The position numbers and the translations under genes are program-made. Positions 1 to 5,091 of a stretch of 5,091 nucleotides of DNA are shown piece after piece (positions within the stretch are counted from its first letter, which is position 1; each line of letters begins with the position of its first letter). The DNA is from Candidatus Coatesiibacteriota bacterium (lineage in GTDB: Bacteria; B130-G9). Below the pieces are notes generated by a model. The model had not been told where the DNA came from. It ran no database searches and saw only the letters and a program-made list of their open reading frames with translations. Location of the stretch: positions 1-5,091 of the forward strand of contig JAFGIT010000184.1 of NCBI GenBank assembly GCA_016929465.1, written 5' to 3'.

Positions 1-89
1 CTCTCGGCGAGAGGCATGCCCTCCACCAAGAGGCTCAACACAATTATTAGAGTACTTGAATAAAACTAGAGAGGGGAACATACAAGGCA

Positions 90-109
90 CGCAAGGAAAC
101 CGCCCTGCG
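90..109 (-). terminator. Weak hairpin after the cyclase stop, no U-tract
   Basis: Eleven bases past the cyclase stop, the minus strand can form a 7-bp stem (CGCAGGG with CCTTGCG, one G-T pair) around a six-base loop; outer G-T pairs could lengthen it. No run of T follows, so as an intrinsic terminator it is weak, and it may be incidental. The rest of 1-120 shows no convincing gene. Confidence 0.25.
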
Positions 110-120
110 CACTTAGCTTC

Positions 121-1227
121 CTAGGCCCTTAGGGTCGACAGGACCTTGACTATCTCGTCATCCGGGATGGGCTCCGACAGGAAGGCGCCGCCGAATTCGC
201 GGAGCAGGATGAACCTGGGCACCCCATTCTTTGCCTTGCCGTCATTTCGCATTTCGGGCAGAAGCGAGACGAGGTTGATCTCGTCAGATAGATGCGTCGG
301 CAGCCCAGCCATCGCTATCAATTCGCGCAGGGCATCGACGAGGTCGGGCGCTAAAAAGCCAAGATTGCGCGACAGGATCGCCGCGCCGTGCATACCGATT
401 CCGAGCGCTGTCCCGTGCGGCATGCGGTAATCGGTCACCTTCTCTATCGCATAGGTGATCGTGTGGCCCCAATCGAGAACGAGTCGCTCTCCTGAAAGGC
501 CGATCTCGTCACGCTCGATTATCCCGATCTTGATGCGATTTGCCTCCATGATGTATTCGAGCGTCTTGTCCAGGTCTCGCGCTGCAATAGCTGGCATATC
601 GGCTTTCAGCCGATCGAAGACGCCTCCGAGGCCTACGACCTTGTTGATTATCTCCGATATCCCATTGATGTATTCGGCGTCGGGCAATGTCTCAATGCAC
701 ATAAGGTCCTGGATGGCTGCCTTCGGCTGGTAGAACGTCCCGATGAGGCTCTTTCCAAGCGGGTGATCAACGGCACATCCCCCGATGCCGATATCGACCT
801 GTGAGAGCAGGGAGGTCGGGACCTGGATGAATGGGATCCCCCGCTTAAAGGTCGCCGCGACGTAATCGGTGAGATCCTGAATTACCCCGCCGCCGAGAGC
901 GATTATGCAGGCCTCACGGTCCATCCGTGCCTTTGCACACTCAACATATAGATCGGCCACCGTCTGCAGGTTCTTGTGCTGCTCCCCCTCGGGTATCAGC
1001 GCCCAGTGAACCTCCCGTCCGGCAAGCGCCTTCTTGAGCCGCTCGCCCTGTAATTCCCGGATTGCCGGATTGCTGACGACCAGAATACTGCCGGTTAGCG
1101 CTTTCTCCTCGAGCACTCCCGGCAAAAGGCCAAAGATATCCCGCCCGTAGTGGAGGCTGTAGGAGCGACTTCCGAACCTAGCGGGGAGTAGTTGGCAGTT
1201 GGCAGTTGGCGGTTGGCAGTCAGTCAT
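121..1227 (-). CDS. 3-dehydroquinate synthase-like sugar phosphate cyclase, divergent active site
   Basis: This is a 368-residue member of the NAD- and zinc-dependent cyclase family that includes AroB, which makes 3-dehydroquinate from DAHP in the shikimate pathway. Numbering is from ATG 1227. Visible motifs are PEGEQHKNLQTV (79-90), the NAD loop GGGVIQD (112-118), RGIPFIQVPTSLLSQVD (129-145), HPLGKSLIGTFYQP (155-168), SEI (191-193), WGHT (254-257) and PHGTALGIGM (270-279). The zinc ligands align as Glu192, His255 and His271. Asp145, Lys159, Lys233, Arg248 and Lys331 also match AroB. However, AroB positions Lys152, Asn162, Lys197, Asn268 and His275 (A. nidulans numbering) are here Cys151, Ser160, Asn195, Asp252 and Tyr259, with a one-residue deletion beside Cys151. 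The substrate may therefore differ from DAHP. The first 16 residues (MTDCQPPTANCQLLPA) are translated repeat, and the family fold begins at RFGSRSYSLHYG. No other start exists near the fold, so translation must begin in the repeat; TTG at 1242 in the same frame is an alternative. There are no other aromatic-pathway genes in view, so I give no gene symbol. Confidence 0.85.
   Translation of the reverse strand: MTDCQPPTANCQLLPARFGSRSYSLHYGRDIFGLLPGVLEEKALTGSILVVSNPAIRELQGERLKKALAGREVHWALIPEGEQHKNLQTVADLYVECAKARMDREACIIALGGGVIQDLTDYVAATFKRGIPFIQVPTSLLSQVDIGIGGCAVDHPLGKSLIGTFYQPKAAIQDLMCIETLPDAEYINGISEIINKVVGLGGVFDRLKADMPAIAARDLDKTLEYIMEANRIKIGIIERDEIGLSGERLVLDWGHTITYAIEKVTDYRMPHGTALGIGMHGAAILSRNLGFLAPDLVDALRELIAMAGLPTHLSDEINLVSLLPEMRNDGKAKNGVPRFILLREFGGAFLSEPIPDDEIVKVLSTLRA
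1190..1220. repeat. Short heptamer array inside the cyclase 5' coding end
   Basis: Four heptamers plus three bases in the same orientation as 1777-1807: AGTTGGC, AGTTGGC, AGTTGGC, GGTTGGC, AGT. This copy is cleaner than the other short array. Its complement matches about 30 bases of the large array exactly (about 2206-2235). Read on the minus strand it encodes residues of the cyclase N-terminal leader. Confidence 0.92.
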
Positions 1228-1264
1228 CTCTGTGACCTGCAAGGTGTTGAATGAAGCCCGTTAT
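1220..1264 (-). pseudogene. Relic of a second four-helix-bundle gene, last 14 codons
   Basis: Read on the minus strand this encodes ITGFIQHLAGHRDD followed by TGA; the intact gene ends ITGFIQYLLGHRDD-TGA. Several base differences are silent (TTT/TTC, CAT/CAC), and the only residue changes are Y to H and L to A. That suggests the segment was coding for part of its history, or was copied from a functional relative. The rest of the gene is absent: 9 bases upstream lies the membrane protein's stop codon, in the same frame. Confidence 0.88.
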
Positions 1265-1273
1265 CTGACAGAA

Positions 1274-1720
1274 TCATAGCAAAGTCAGTGTATAGATGAA
1301 CAATCCCAACCAGAAGAGCAAGGCAACAGTCGGGGCAGCTACGGAAAATGCAACCAGCTTGGGCCCCGCGCAAAACTCCTTGATCTCCTTCTCCCAGAGG
1401 CTCAAGCGAAGTCGGCGGCGTTCCCGATTGCGTTTGAGAACCGATGCCAAACTGAGGGCAGAGAAAATAAGGAAGGGTGGGGCAATAATCCGCAATATCG
1501 TATCACTTCCCAGCCAAAACGCGGCCAAAGTGGAGAACATAACTAAAATCTGCATGAGGGAAAAGAATACCGCTCCGAATAGCACTCTGCCCTCCGAATG
1601 AAAGAACGCATAGGCACGAAGCGTCTCCGCCGGACTTGCCTTGGGGCTCTCGAGCTCCGATTCACCCACTTCGCTAGACATCCTATCATGCACCACGATT
1701 GTTGGAGATGACTTCGCCAT
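1274..1720 (-). CDS. Hypothetical membrane protein with three predicted helices
   Basis: I do not recognise this 148-residue protein. It has a polar N-terminal region (1-45), then hydrophobic stretches at about 46-70 (VLFGAVFFSLMQILVMFS...), 75-95 (ILRIIAPPFLIFSALSLASVL) and 121-146 (LVAFSVAAPTVALLFWLGLF...). Between the second and third is a strongly basic segment (KRNRERRRLRL, 96-106) followed by an acidic/basic helix. By the positive-inside rule that loop is cytoplasmic, which places the N-terminus inside and the C-terminus outside. The start is uncertain. ATG at 1720 has no good ribosome site, and its first 12 residues are read out of frame across a HicB-like tail. The ATG at 1681 (residue 14), five bases after that tail's TGA, is a reasonable alternative. 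The gene is bracketed by the two 86-bp direct repeats, so recombination between them would delete it. The coherent hydrophobic pattern argues that it is a real gene; no function can be inferred. Confidence 0.65.
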   Translation of the reverse strand: MAKSSPTIVVHDRMSSEVGESELESPKASPAETLRAYAFFHSEGRVLFGAVFFSLMQILVMFSTLAAFWLGSDTILRIIAPPFLIFSALSLASVLKRNRERRRLRLSLWEKEIKEFCAGPKLVAFSVAAPTVALLFWLGLFIYTLTLL

Positions 1721-1814
1721 GTTTATTCATGCTTTCGAGATAGGCGCAGATTGCTTCTTTCGCCATAGCGGGGAGTAGTTTGCAGTTGGTAGTTGGCGGT
1801 TGGCAGTCAGTCAT
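1686..1814 (-). pseudogene. Possible HicB antitoxin C-terminal tail fused to a repeat-encoded leader
   Basis: A 42-codon frame runs from ATG 1814 to TGA 1686-1688. Its first 16 residues are repeat-encoded (MTDCQPPTTNCKLLPA). From 1766 it reads MAKEAICAYLESMNKHGEVIS and then NNRGA. The part AKEAICAYLESMNKHGE resembles the usual end of HicB-type antitoxins, a helix of the form A-x-E-A-I-x-x-Y-L-E-x-L-x-x-x-G-E-x-I-P. The N-terminal HicB fold is missing and no HicA toxin is in view, so this would be a decayed remnant. The match covers only about 18 residues of a degenerate motif, so chance is not excluded. It overlaps the first codons of the membrane protein gene in another frame. Confidence 0.42.
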
Positions 1815-1851
1815 CTCTATGACCTAAAAGGTATTGAATAAAGCCCGTTAT
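1766..1851. repeat. 86-bp direct repeat, copy B (end of intact four-helix-bundle gene)
   Basis: This copy covers the last 14 codons and stop of the four-helix-bundle gene, the short heptamer array and a unique tail, TAGCGGGGAG on the plus strand. It aligns without gaps to 1179-1264 at an offset of 587 bp, with 7 mismatches by my count. Similarity stops abruptly on both sides, which defines the unit. Confidence 0.95.
1777..1807. repeat. Short heptamer array downstream of the four-helix-bundle gene
   Basis: Four degenerate heptamers plus three bases read on the plus strand as AGTTTGC, AGTTGGT, AGTTGGC, GGTTGGC, AGT. It begins at the four-helix-bundle stop codon and is inverted relative to the 2190-2276 array. 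A transcript covering the gene would therefore carry complementary arrays at both ends, differing at only two positions over about 30 bases. Confidence 0.9.
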
Positions 1852-2178
1852 TAATTTTGAGATCAGGCTCAGATGTTCATATAGCTCATCAAACACTTGC
1901 TGATCAATATAACCTAGATCAAGAGCAATGTAGAGATGACTCTTCGTCTCGGAAGCCGAGGCCAGTGCAATAGTCAAGAAATTGGTGAAGTCCTTCTTGG
2001 TCTTGCGGTTGAATCCCTCGGCAATATTCGCCATGACAGAGATAGCGGAGCGACGAATCTGATCTCTGAGGGCGAAGTCGCGAGCGAATTGCCCATCCAT
2101 CGTCAGGGCATATATTCTGGCAGTCAGCTTCCTTGCCTCCTGCCACGACTTAATGTCCTCGAATTTGGCTATCTTCAC
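1807..2178 (-). CDS. Four-helix-bundle protein (23S rRNA intervening-sequence protein family)
   Basis: The 123-residue protein matches the small helical family found in intervening sequences of bacterial 23S rRNA genes and as free-standing copies, related in fold to the Avd accessory protein of diversity-generating retroelements. Family marks are an opening F-x-D-I-K-x-W-Q-x-A (residues 6-15), the central RDQIRRSAISVMANIAEGF (38-56) with R-K-T-K-K-D-F after it, the helix NFLTIALASASETKSHL (66-82) and the ALDLGYID turn (85-92). Length is typical and no residue looks disrupted. The start is GTG, chosen because GAGGAG lies five bases upstream and because the family begins with this F-x-D-x-K segment. 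The gene is visibly more AT-rich than its neighbours (about 45% GC in the lines I counted, against about 60% in a line of the cyclase). It lies between heptamer arrays of opposite orientation and its 3' end recurs 587 bp away, both suggesting a mobile unit. The molecular role of free-standing members is not established; RNA or nucleic-acid binding is commonly assumed. Confidence 0.9.
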   Translation of the reverse strand: MKIAKFEDIKSWQEARKLTARIYALTMDGQFARDFALRDQIRRSAISVMANIAEGFNRKTKKDFTNFLTIALASASETKSHLYIALDLGYIDQQVFDELYEHLSLISKLITGFIQYLLGHRDD

Positions 2179-2183
2179 CGTCT

Positions 2184-2189
2184 CTCCTC
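2184..2189 (-). promoter_or_regulatory. Shine-Dalgarno site of the four-helix-bundle gene
   Basis: GAGGAG on the minus strand, five bases before the GTG start at 2178. This is the strongest ribosome site in the window and decides that start. It directly abuts the heptamer array, so slippage in the array would not change the spacing to the start but could change folding of the leader. Confidence 0.8.
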
Positions 2190-2276
2190 AACTGCCAACC
2201 GCCAACTGCCAACCGCCAACTGCCAACTGCCAACTGCCAACTGCTAACTGCCAACTGCCAACTGCTAACTGCCAAC
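2190..2276. repeat. Heptamer tandem array, 12 units plus 3 bases
   Basis: The plus-strand unit is AACTGCC, repeated head to tail without gaps. Units 2 and 4 are AACCGCC, units 8 and 11 are AACTGCT, and the rest match the consensus. The array fills most of the gap between the protease stop and the four-helix-bundle gene and abuts its ribosome binding site. Because 7 is not a multiple of 3, three units encode a seven-residue period (QLPTANC on the plus strand), which creates spurious open frames on both strands. Its orientation is opposite to the arrays at 1777-1807 and 1190-1220. The variant AACCGCC followed by consensus units occurs in the same register in all three arrays, pointing to common descent rather than independent expansion. 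Confidence 0.97.
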
Positions 2277-2283
2277 GGATTCT

Positions 2284-5091
2284 CTATTCTATTTCCTCGA
2301 GCAGCTCCTCCACGGCCTTCTTCAGCTGGTTGTCGTCTGTCGTGCTGTAATCCTGCTCGGGCGGATTCTCGACGTAGATGTCCGGCTGCGCGCCAACGCC
2401 CTCGATCTCCTTGCCATCTATCATGCATGCCCGCCACCGGGGGATAAGAACGAATGTCCCGTCCAACAGCGTTGCGCCGCCGCTGACGAAAATCACGCCT
2501 CCATAGGTGGGCACACCGACCAGCTTGCCCAGGCCGAGCTCCTTGAACGAATTCGGGAACACCTCGGCATCACTATGTGAATACTCGTTTATCAGGACCA
2601 CGACCGGCTTGCGCCAGTTGAATCTCGGCTGCATAACCTTGAGGGCCCTTTCCCTGTCCTCGAAATAGAAGTAGACGTCTCGCCCCAATACCGAGAGCAG
2701 CTCATCGTGCAGGTTCCCGCCGCCATTGAAGCGAACGTCGATGATGAGGGCGTCTTTGTCCTTCAGGTCATGCGTCAGATCTCGCAGGAACTCCTTATAG
2801 GGCTCTTCCCCCATATACTGGACGTGTGCGTAGCCCACTTTGCCGCCGCTAAATCTCTCGGCGAGGGCCTTGCGTGTCTCGACCCAGGCCAGATAGACCT
2901 TCTCCCTGATATTTCCCCAAGAGCATGGCATGACGGTCACGAGCTCCGGCTTGCCGCGACCTCCTCTCAAGACCTCGAGGTCGATATATTCATCGACTTT
3001 CCCCGTGAAGAGCGCAAATGGATTGCTATATCTGCCGATTTGAACTCCATCGACCGAAAGTATGACATCACCTACCGCAATTTCGCTGCCTGGTAAGTTC
3101 GTCGGGCCATCAGGAATCACCCTGGACACCTTGAGCCCCTTGCCTCGCCAATTTCCGTCGAAATCGAGGCCCAATTGCCCCGTTTCCTCGAAGTCGGGAT
3201 CGCGAGGCCCCCACACGCCAAGATGCGATGCGCGGAGCTCGCCGACCATCTGCGACAGGATTATCCTGAATTCATCCGGCGTCGCAGCGGTGTCGAGCAT
3301 GGGGCGATATTTGTCCTTGATGGCGGCCCAGTCAACTCCGTGCATATCCTTATCATAGAAATAGAGGTCCATCGCTCGCCATGCTTCATTGAACATCTGA
3401 AGGCGCTCTGCATCGTGGTCTATTGTCATTTTTGCCATATAGGATACCGGTCTCATCATGCCGTTCGGCATCAGATTCATGATCATGCCGCCTCCGCTGA
3501 GCGCGAAGAATTCCTTGCCCTTCGCGTCCCAGACTATCTGGCGAGGGTAGAATCCAAAGGACGTCAGTTGCCTGGTCTTCTTACCGAACTCATCCACGAT
3601 GAATATGTCTCTCTTACCGAAAGCATCGGAGCCGTAGGCGTAGGTCTCGCCGTCCGGAGATGCTGCCAGCGGCCAGGAACGGCCTTGAGTGCGAGAGATT
3701 CTCATCGCCCGGAGGTGGATGTCATCGAAATCGAATGGCAGTGGCGTTCTCTCCTTCCCTGGCTTCCCAGCCCCTTCTTTCGGCTTTCTCCATTTCTTGA
3801 GGAAATCAAATAGCTTTGGCTTCTTGGATTTTTCTGACTTCTTGGCCTCGGATTTTTTCCTGCTCTTCCTGTCTGGTTTCTTGACGGCCTTCTCGTCGTC
3901 CTCCCCATCTCGCCTGGCCCTATACTCCTCCTCATCCTTCTTGGTCAAGAATACATGCCACACGTCGTAGTCGCTGTGCTTTTGCCATAGTGTGTTCTGG
4001 TTCGAGAGAAAGACTATTCTCTTTCCATCATCGCAGAGGCGGGGACCAAAGTCCCAGGCGGGGTTCTTCGTGATATTGTGCAGTTCTTCACCGTCAACTG
4101 AGACTATGAATATATCGCTCTGCCACCCGTCACACATCTTCGAAAAGACGAGGAAGTCTCCTTTTGGCCCCCACGAAACGTCCTCAATGAACGGTCCCTT
4201 TACGAGCAACTTGCTGTTTTTCCCATCCGAGTCCGCCACCCAGAGGTCGCGCCTCCCCGCCAGATACGCTATCTTCTTGCCATCTGGAGACCACACCGGG
4301 GCATACTCGAGTTCCTCAGTGGCAATTAGCGGGGTGATTTTGCGGTGCCTGGAGCGAGAGAGCTGCTTCTCCTTGGGATCGCTCGACTCCACGACGAAAA
4401 TGTCGTCATTCCCATTCCGGTCGGAGGAGAACGCCAGTTTCTCGCCCTTCGGATGCCAGGCGATGTGGCTCTCCCGCGCTGGGGTCTCGGTCAGATTCAG
4501 CCACTTCTTCGGTTCGGATGACGCCATCGCAAATACATCTCCGTGTACCACGAAGGCAATTTCTTTCCCATTCGGTGATAATGCCATCTCGGTAGCCCCA
4601 CTTCTGAATGCCTCATGCTCGAGCGGCGTCATCTTTCGATCGGTCGGGGCTTGAATATCGACTTTGTGGTGGCTCCCGGTGGTGGCATCTACGGCGTATA
4701 TCTCCGCGTCCAACTCGCAGACGATCGTGGAGCCATCGCCTGAAATTCGAGCATGAACCAGCCCATCTGCCCCAAAATCGGACACCATCCGTGCGTCGCC
4801 GCCATCGATAGGTTTTGCCCAAATATTCGAGGCGTCATCGCGGTCGGAAATGAAATACACATCGCTGCCATCAGCCGACCACATGGGATCGCTATCGCGG
4901 CCGTCGAATTTGGTCAGCTGCACAGCGGCCTGGCCTTCCTTCAAGGACTTGAGCCATAAGTCGAGGTTTGCGCTGCCATGATAGCCCCTGCTCCACCAGG
5001 GAACTCCGCCTCTGATGAAAGCCAAGGTCTCGCCGTCGGGTGAGAGCGAGGCACTTCGCGCGGAGCAGTCGATGAGCCTGACAGGCAATCC
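2284..5091 (-). CDS. Tricorn-like S41 family protease, N-terminus beyond the window edge
   Basis: This is a serine protease of the tricorn type (S41), a family that trims peptides within a propeller-gated cavity. The frame is open to the window edge and the first possible start (TTG at 5088) sits inside the conserved G-L-P-V-R-L segment, so the real start lies outside; numbering here counts from that TTG. Residues 1-380 carry TolB/PD40-type propeller blades (SPDGETLAF, WSADGSDVYF, WSPDGKKIAYLAG). About 382-446 is a Lys/Glu-rich linker, usual in bacterial homologues. More blades follow to about 550, then a helical C1 domain (about 555-621), a PDZ domain (about 637-720) and the S41 core. Catalytic residues by family alignment are Ser621-His622 (RASHLGVWG), nucleophile Ser839 with Asp840 (YSHSDAEVF) and Glu896 (EGVGAQPD). 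DVRFNGGGN is the S41 core strand and glycine loop. All are intact, so the protein is probably active. Tricorn homologues usually run to about 1,050-1,100 residues, so the missing part is modest. It ends 106 bases before the next gene, the gap being mostly repeats. Family identity is secure; substrate and cellular location are not visible. Confidence 0.93.
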   Translation of the reverse strand, partial: GLPVRLIDCSARSASLSPDGETLAFIRGGVPWWSRGYHGSANLDLWLKSLKEGQAAVQLTKFDGRDSDPMWSADGSDVYFISDRDDASNIWAKPIDGGDARMVSDFGADGLVHARISGDGSTIVCELDAEIYAVDATTGSHHKVDIQAPTDRKMTPLEHEAFRSGATEMALSPNGKEIAFVVHGDVFAMASSEPKKWLNLTETPARESHIAWHPKGEKLAFSSDRNGNDDIFVVESSDPKEKQLSRSRHRKITPLIATEELEYAPVWSPDGKKIAYLAGRRDLWVADSDGKNSKLLVKGPFIEDVSWGPKGDFLVFSKMCDGWQSDIFIVSVDGEELHNITKNPAWDFGPRLCDDGKRIVFLSNQNTLWQKHSDYDVWHVFLTKKDEEEYRARRDGEDDEKAVKKPDRKSRKKSEAKKSEKSKKPKLFDFLKKWRKPKEGAGKPGKERTPLPFDFDDIHLRAMRISRTQGRSWPLAASPDGETYAYGSDAFGKRDIFIVDEFGKKTRQLTSFGFYPRQIVWDAKGKEFFALSGGGMIMNLMPNGMMRPVSYMAKMTIDHDAERLQMFNEAWRAMDLYFYDKDMHGVDWAAIKDKYRPMLDTAATPDEFRIILSQMVGELRASHLGVWGPRDPDFEETGQLGLDFDGNWRGKGLKVSRVIPDGPTNLPGSEIAVGDVILSVDGVQIGRYSNPFALFTGKVDEYIDLEVLRGGRGKPELVTVMPCSWGNIREKVYLAWVETRKALAERFSGGKVGYAHVQYMGEEPYKEFLRDLTHDLKDKDALIIDVRFNGGGNLHDELLSVLGRDVYFYFEDRERALKVMQPRFNWRKPVVVLINEYSHSDAEVFPNSFKELGLGKLVGVPTYGGVIFVSGGATLLDGTFVLIPRWRACMIDGKEIEGVGAQPDIYVENPPEQDYSTTDDNQLKKAVEELLEEIE

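Larger units (their letters stand above)
1179..1264. repeat. 86-bp direct repeat, copy A (at the cyclase 5' end)
   Basis: This is the partner of 1766-1851. The left edge TAGCGGGG is shared, after which this copy continues into the cyclase fold. The right edge is shared up to CCCGTTAT, after which the sequence leads to the membrane protein's stop codon only 9 bases further on. The two copies bracket the membrane protein gene. Confidence 0.95.
1766..2276 (-). mobile_element. Putative four-helix-bundle cassette bounded by inverted heptamer arrays
   Basis: The unit runs from the large array through the ribosome site, the intact four-helix-bundle gene and the short inverted array to the TAGCGGGG tail, about 511 bp. 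Support comes from three things seen here: arrays of opposite orientation at the two ends, base composition lower in GC than the neighbours, and a second partial copy with exactly the same right end joined to unrelated sequence. It has no transposase, so any movement would be in trans or by recombination. The left boundary is inferred from the array end; no target-site duplication is apparent. Confidence 0.55.

Noticed and set aside
40-90. Minus-strand promoter in the AT-rich stretch after the cyclase
   Set aside because: TTGTAT and TAATAAT-like boxes exist but are badly spaced, and the 17-base alternative has a poor -10 match.
1807-2178. Intervening sequence inside a 23S rRNA gene
   Set aside because: Both flanks are protein-coding or repeat DNA and no rRNA sequence is recognisable, so this is a free-standing copy.
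1936-2247. Plus-strand frames ending in QLPTANCQLPTANC-type peptides near the heptamers, and the minus-strand counterparts
   Set aside because: The heptamer has no stop in most frames, so it extends shadow frames. Their non-repeat parts are antisense or out of frame to the four-helix-bundle and protease genes and show no family motifs.
1777-2276. CRISPR array or diversity-generating retroelement
   Set aside because: Repeats are 7 bp, contiguous and without spacers. No Cas protein, reverse transcriptase or template/variable repeat pair is present, although the four-helix-bundle fold is related to Avd.
3175-3813. Long plus-strand frame of 212 codons opposite the protease
   Set aside because: It is fully antisense to a protease region with clear catalytic, PDZ and propeller motifs, and its own translation has no recognisable domain.
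3700-3945. Lys-rich stretch of the protease as a frameshift or inserted element
   Set aside because: The frame is continuous, and tricorn homologues commonly have a charged linker at this place before the conserved D-F-D-D-I segment.

Overview
The window reads as ordinary bacterial chromosome, probably from an uncultivated lineage. It is moderately GC-rich and all four substantial genes lie on the minus strand. A tricorn-type S41 protease, a divergent dehydroquinate-synthase-like enzyme and a four-helix-bundle (23S intervening-sequence protein type) gene with TTGGCAG-type heptamer arrays are a combination I associate with environmental genomes. Nothing in the sequence fixes the phylum.

Layout in transcription order (right to left): (1) 5091-2284, a large tricorn-like protease missing its N-terminus at the window edge; (2) 2276-2190, twelve heptamer repeats; (3) 2178-1807, an intact four-helix-bundle gene; (4) 1807-1777, a short heptamer array in the opposite orientation; (5) 1766-1686, a short reading frame resembling the C-terminal tail of a HicB antitoxin; (6) 1720-1274, an unrecognised three-helix membrane protein; (7) 1264-1179, a second copy of the four-helix-bundle gene's 3' end with its heptamers; (8) 1227-121, a sugar-phosphate-cyclase-family enzyme resembling 3-dehydroquinate synthase; (9) 120-1, intergenic, with a weak hairpin.

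The most interesting part is 1179-2276. The four-helix-bundle gene lies between inverted heptamer arrays. The 86 bp covering its last 14 codons, stop codon, downstream array and a short unique tail (1766-1851) recur almost identically 587 bp away (1179-1264; 7 mismatches, no gaps by my count). This looks like a small mobile or duplicating cassette with a defined right end at TAGCGGGG (plus strand). In both copies an ATG hidden in the last codons of the four-helix-bundle gene opens a second frame that runs through the heptamers as MTDCQPPT-NC-LLPA and joins in frame to the downstream coding sequence. At one copy that is the cyclase and at the other the HicB-like tail, so the cassette appears to supply start codons to the genes it lands beside.

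The cyclase keeps the zinc ligands, the NAD motif and several active-site residues of dehydroquinate synthase. It has lost most of the residues that bind the substrate phosphate in the classical enzyme, so its annotation as AroB should not be taken for granted. I see no metabolic link between the protease and the cyclase; their co-orientation may be incidental.
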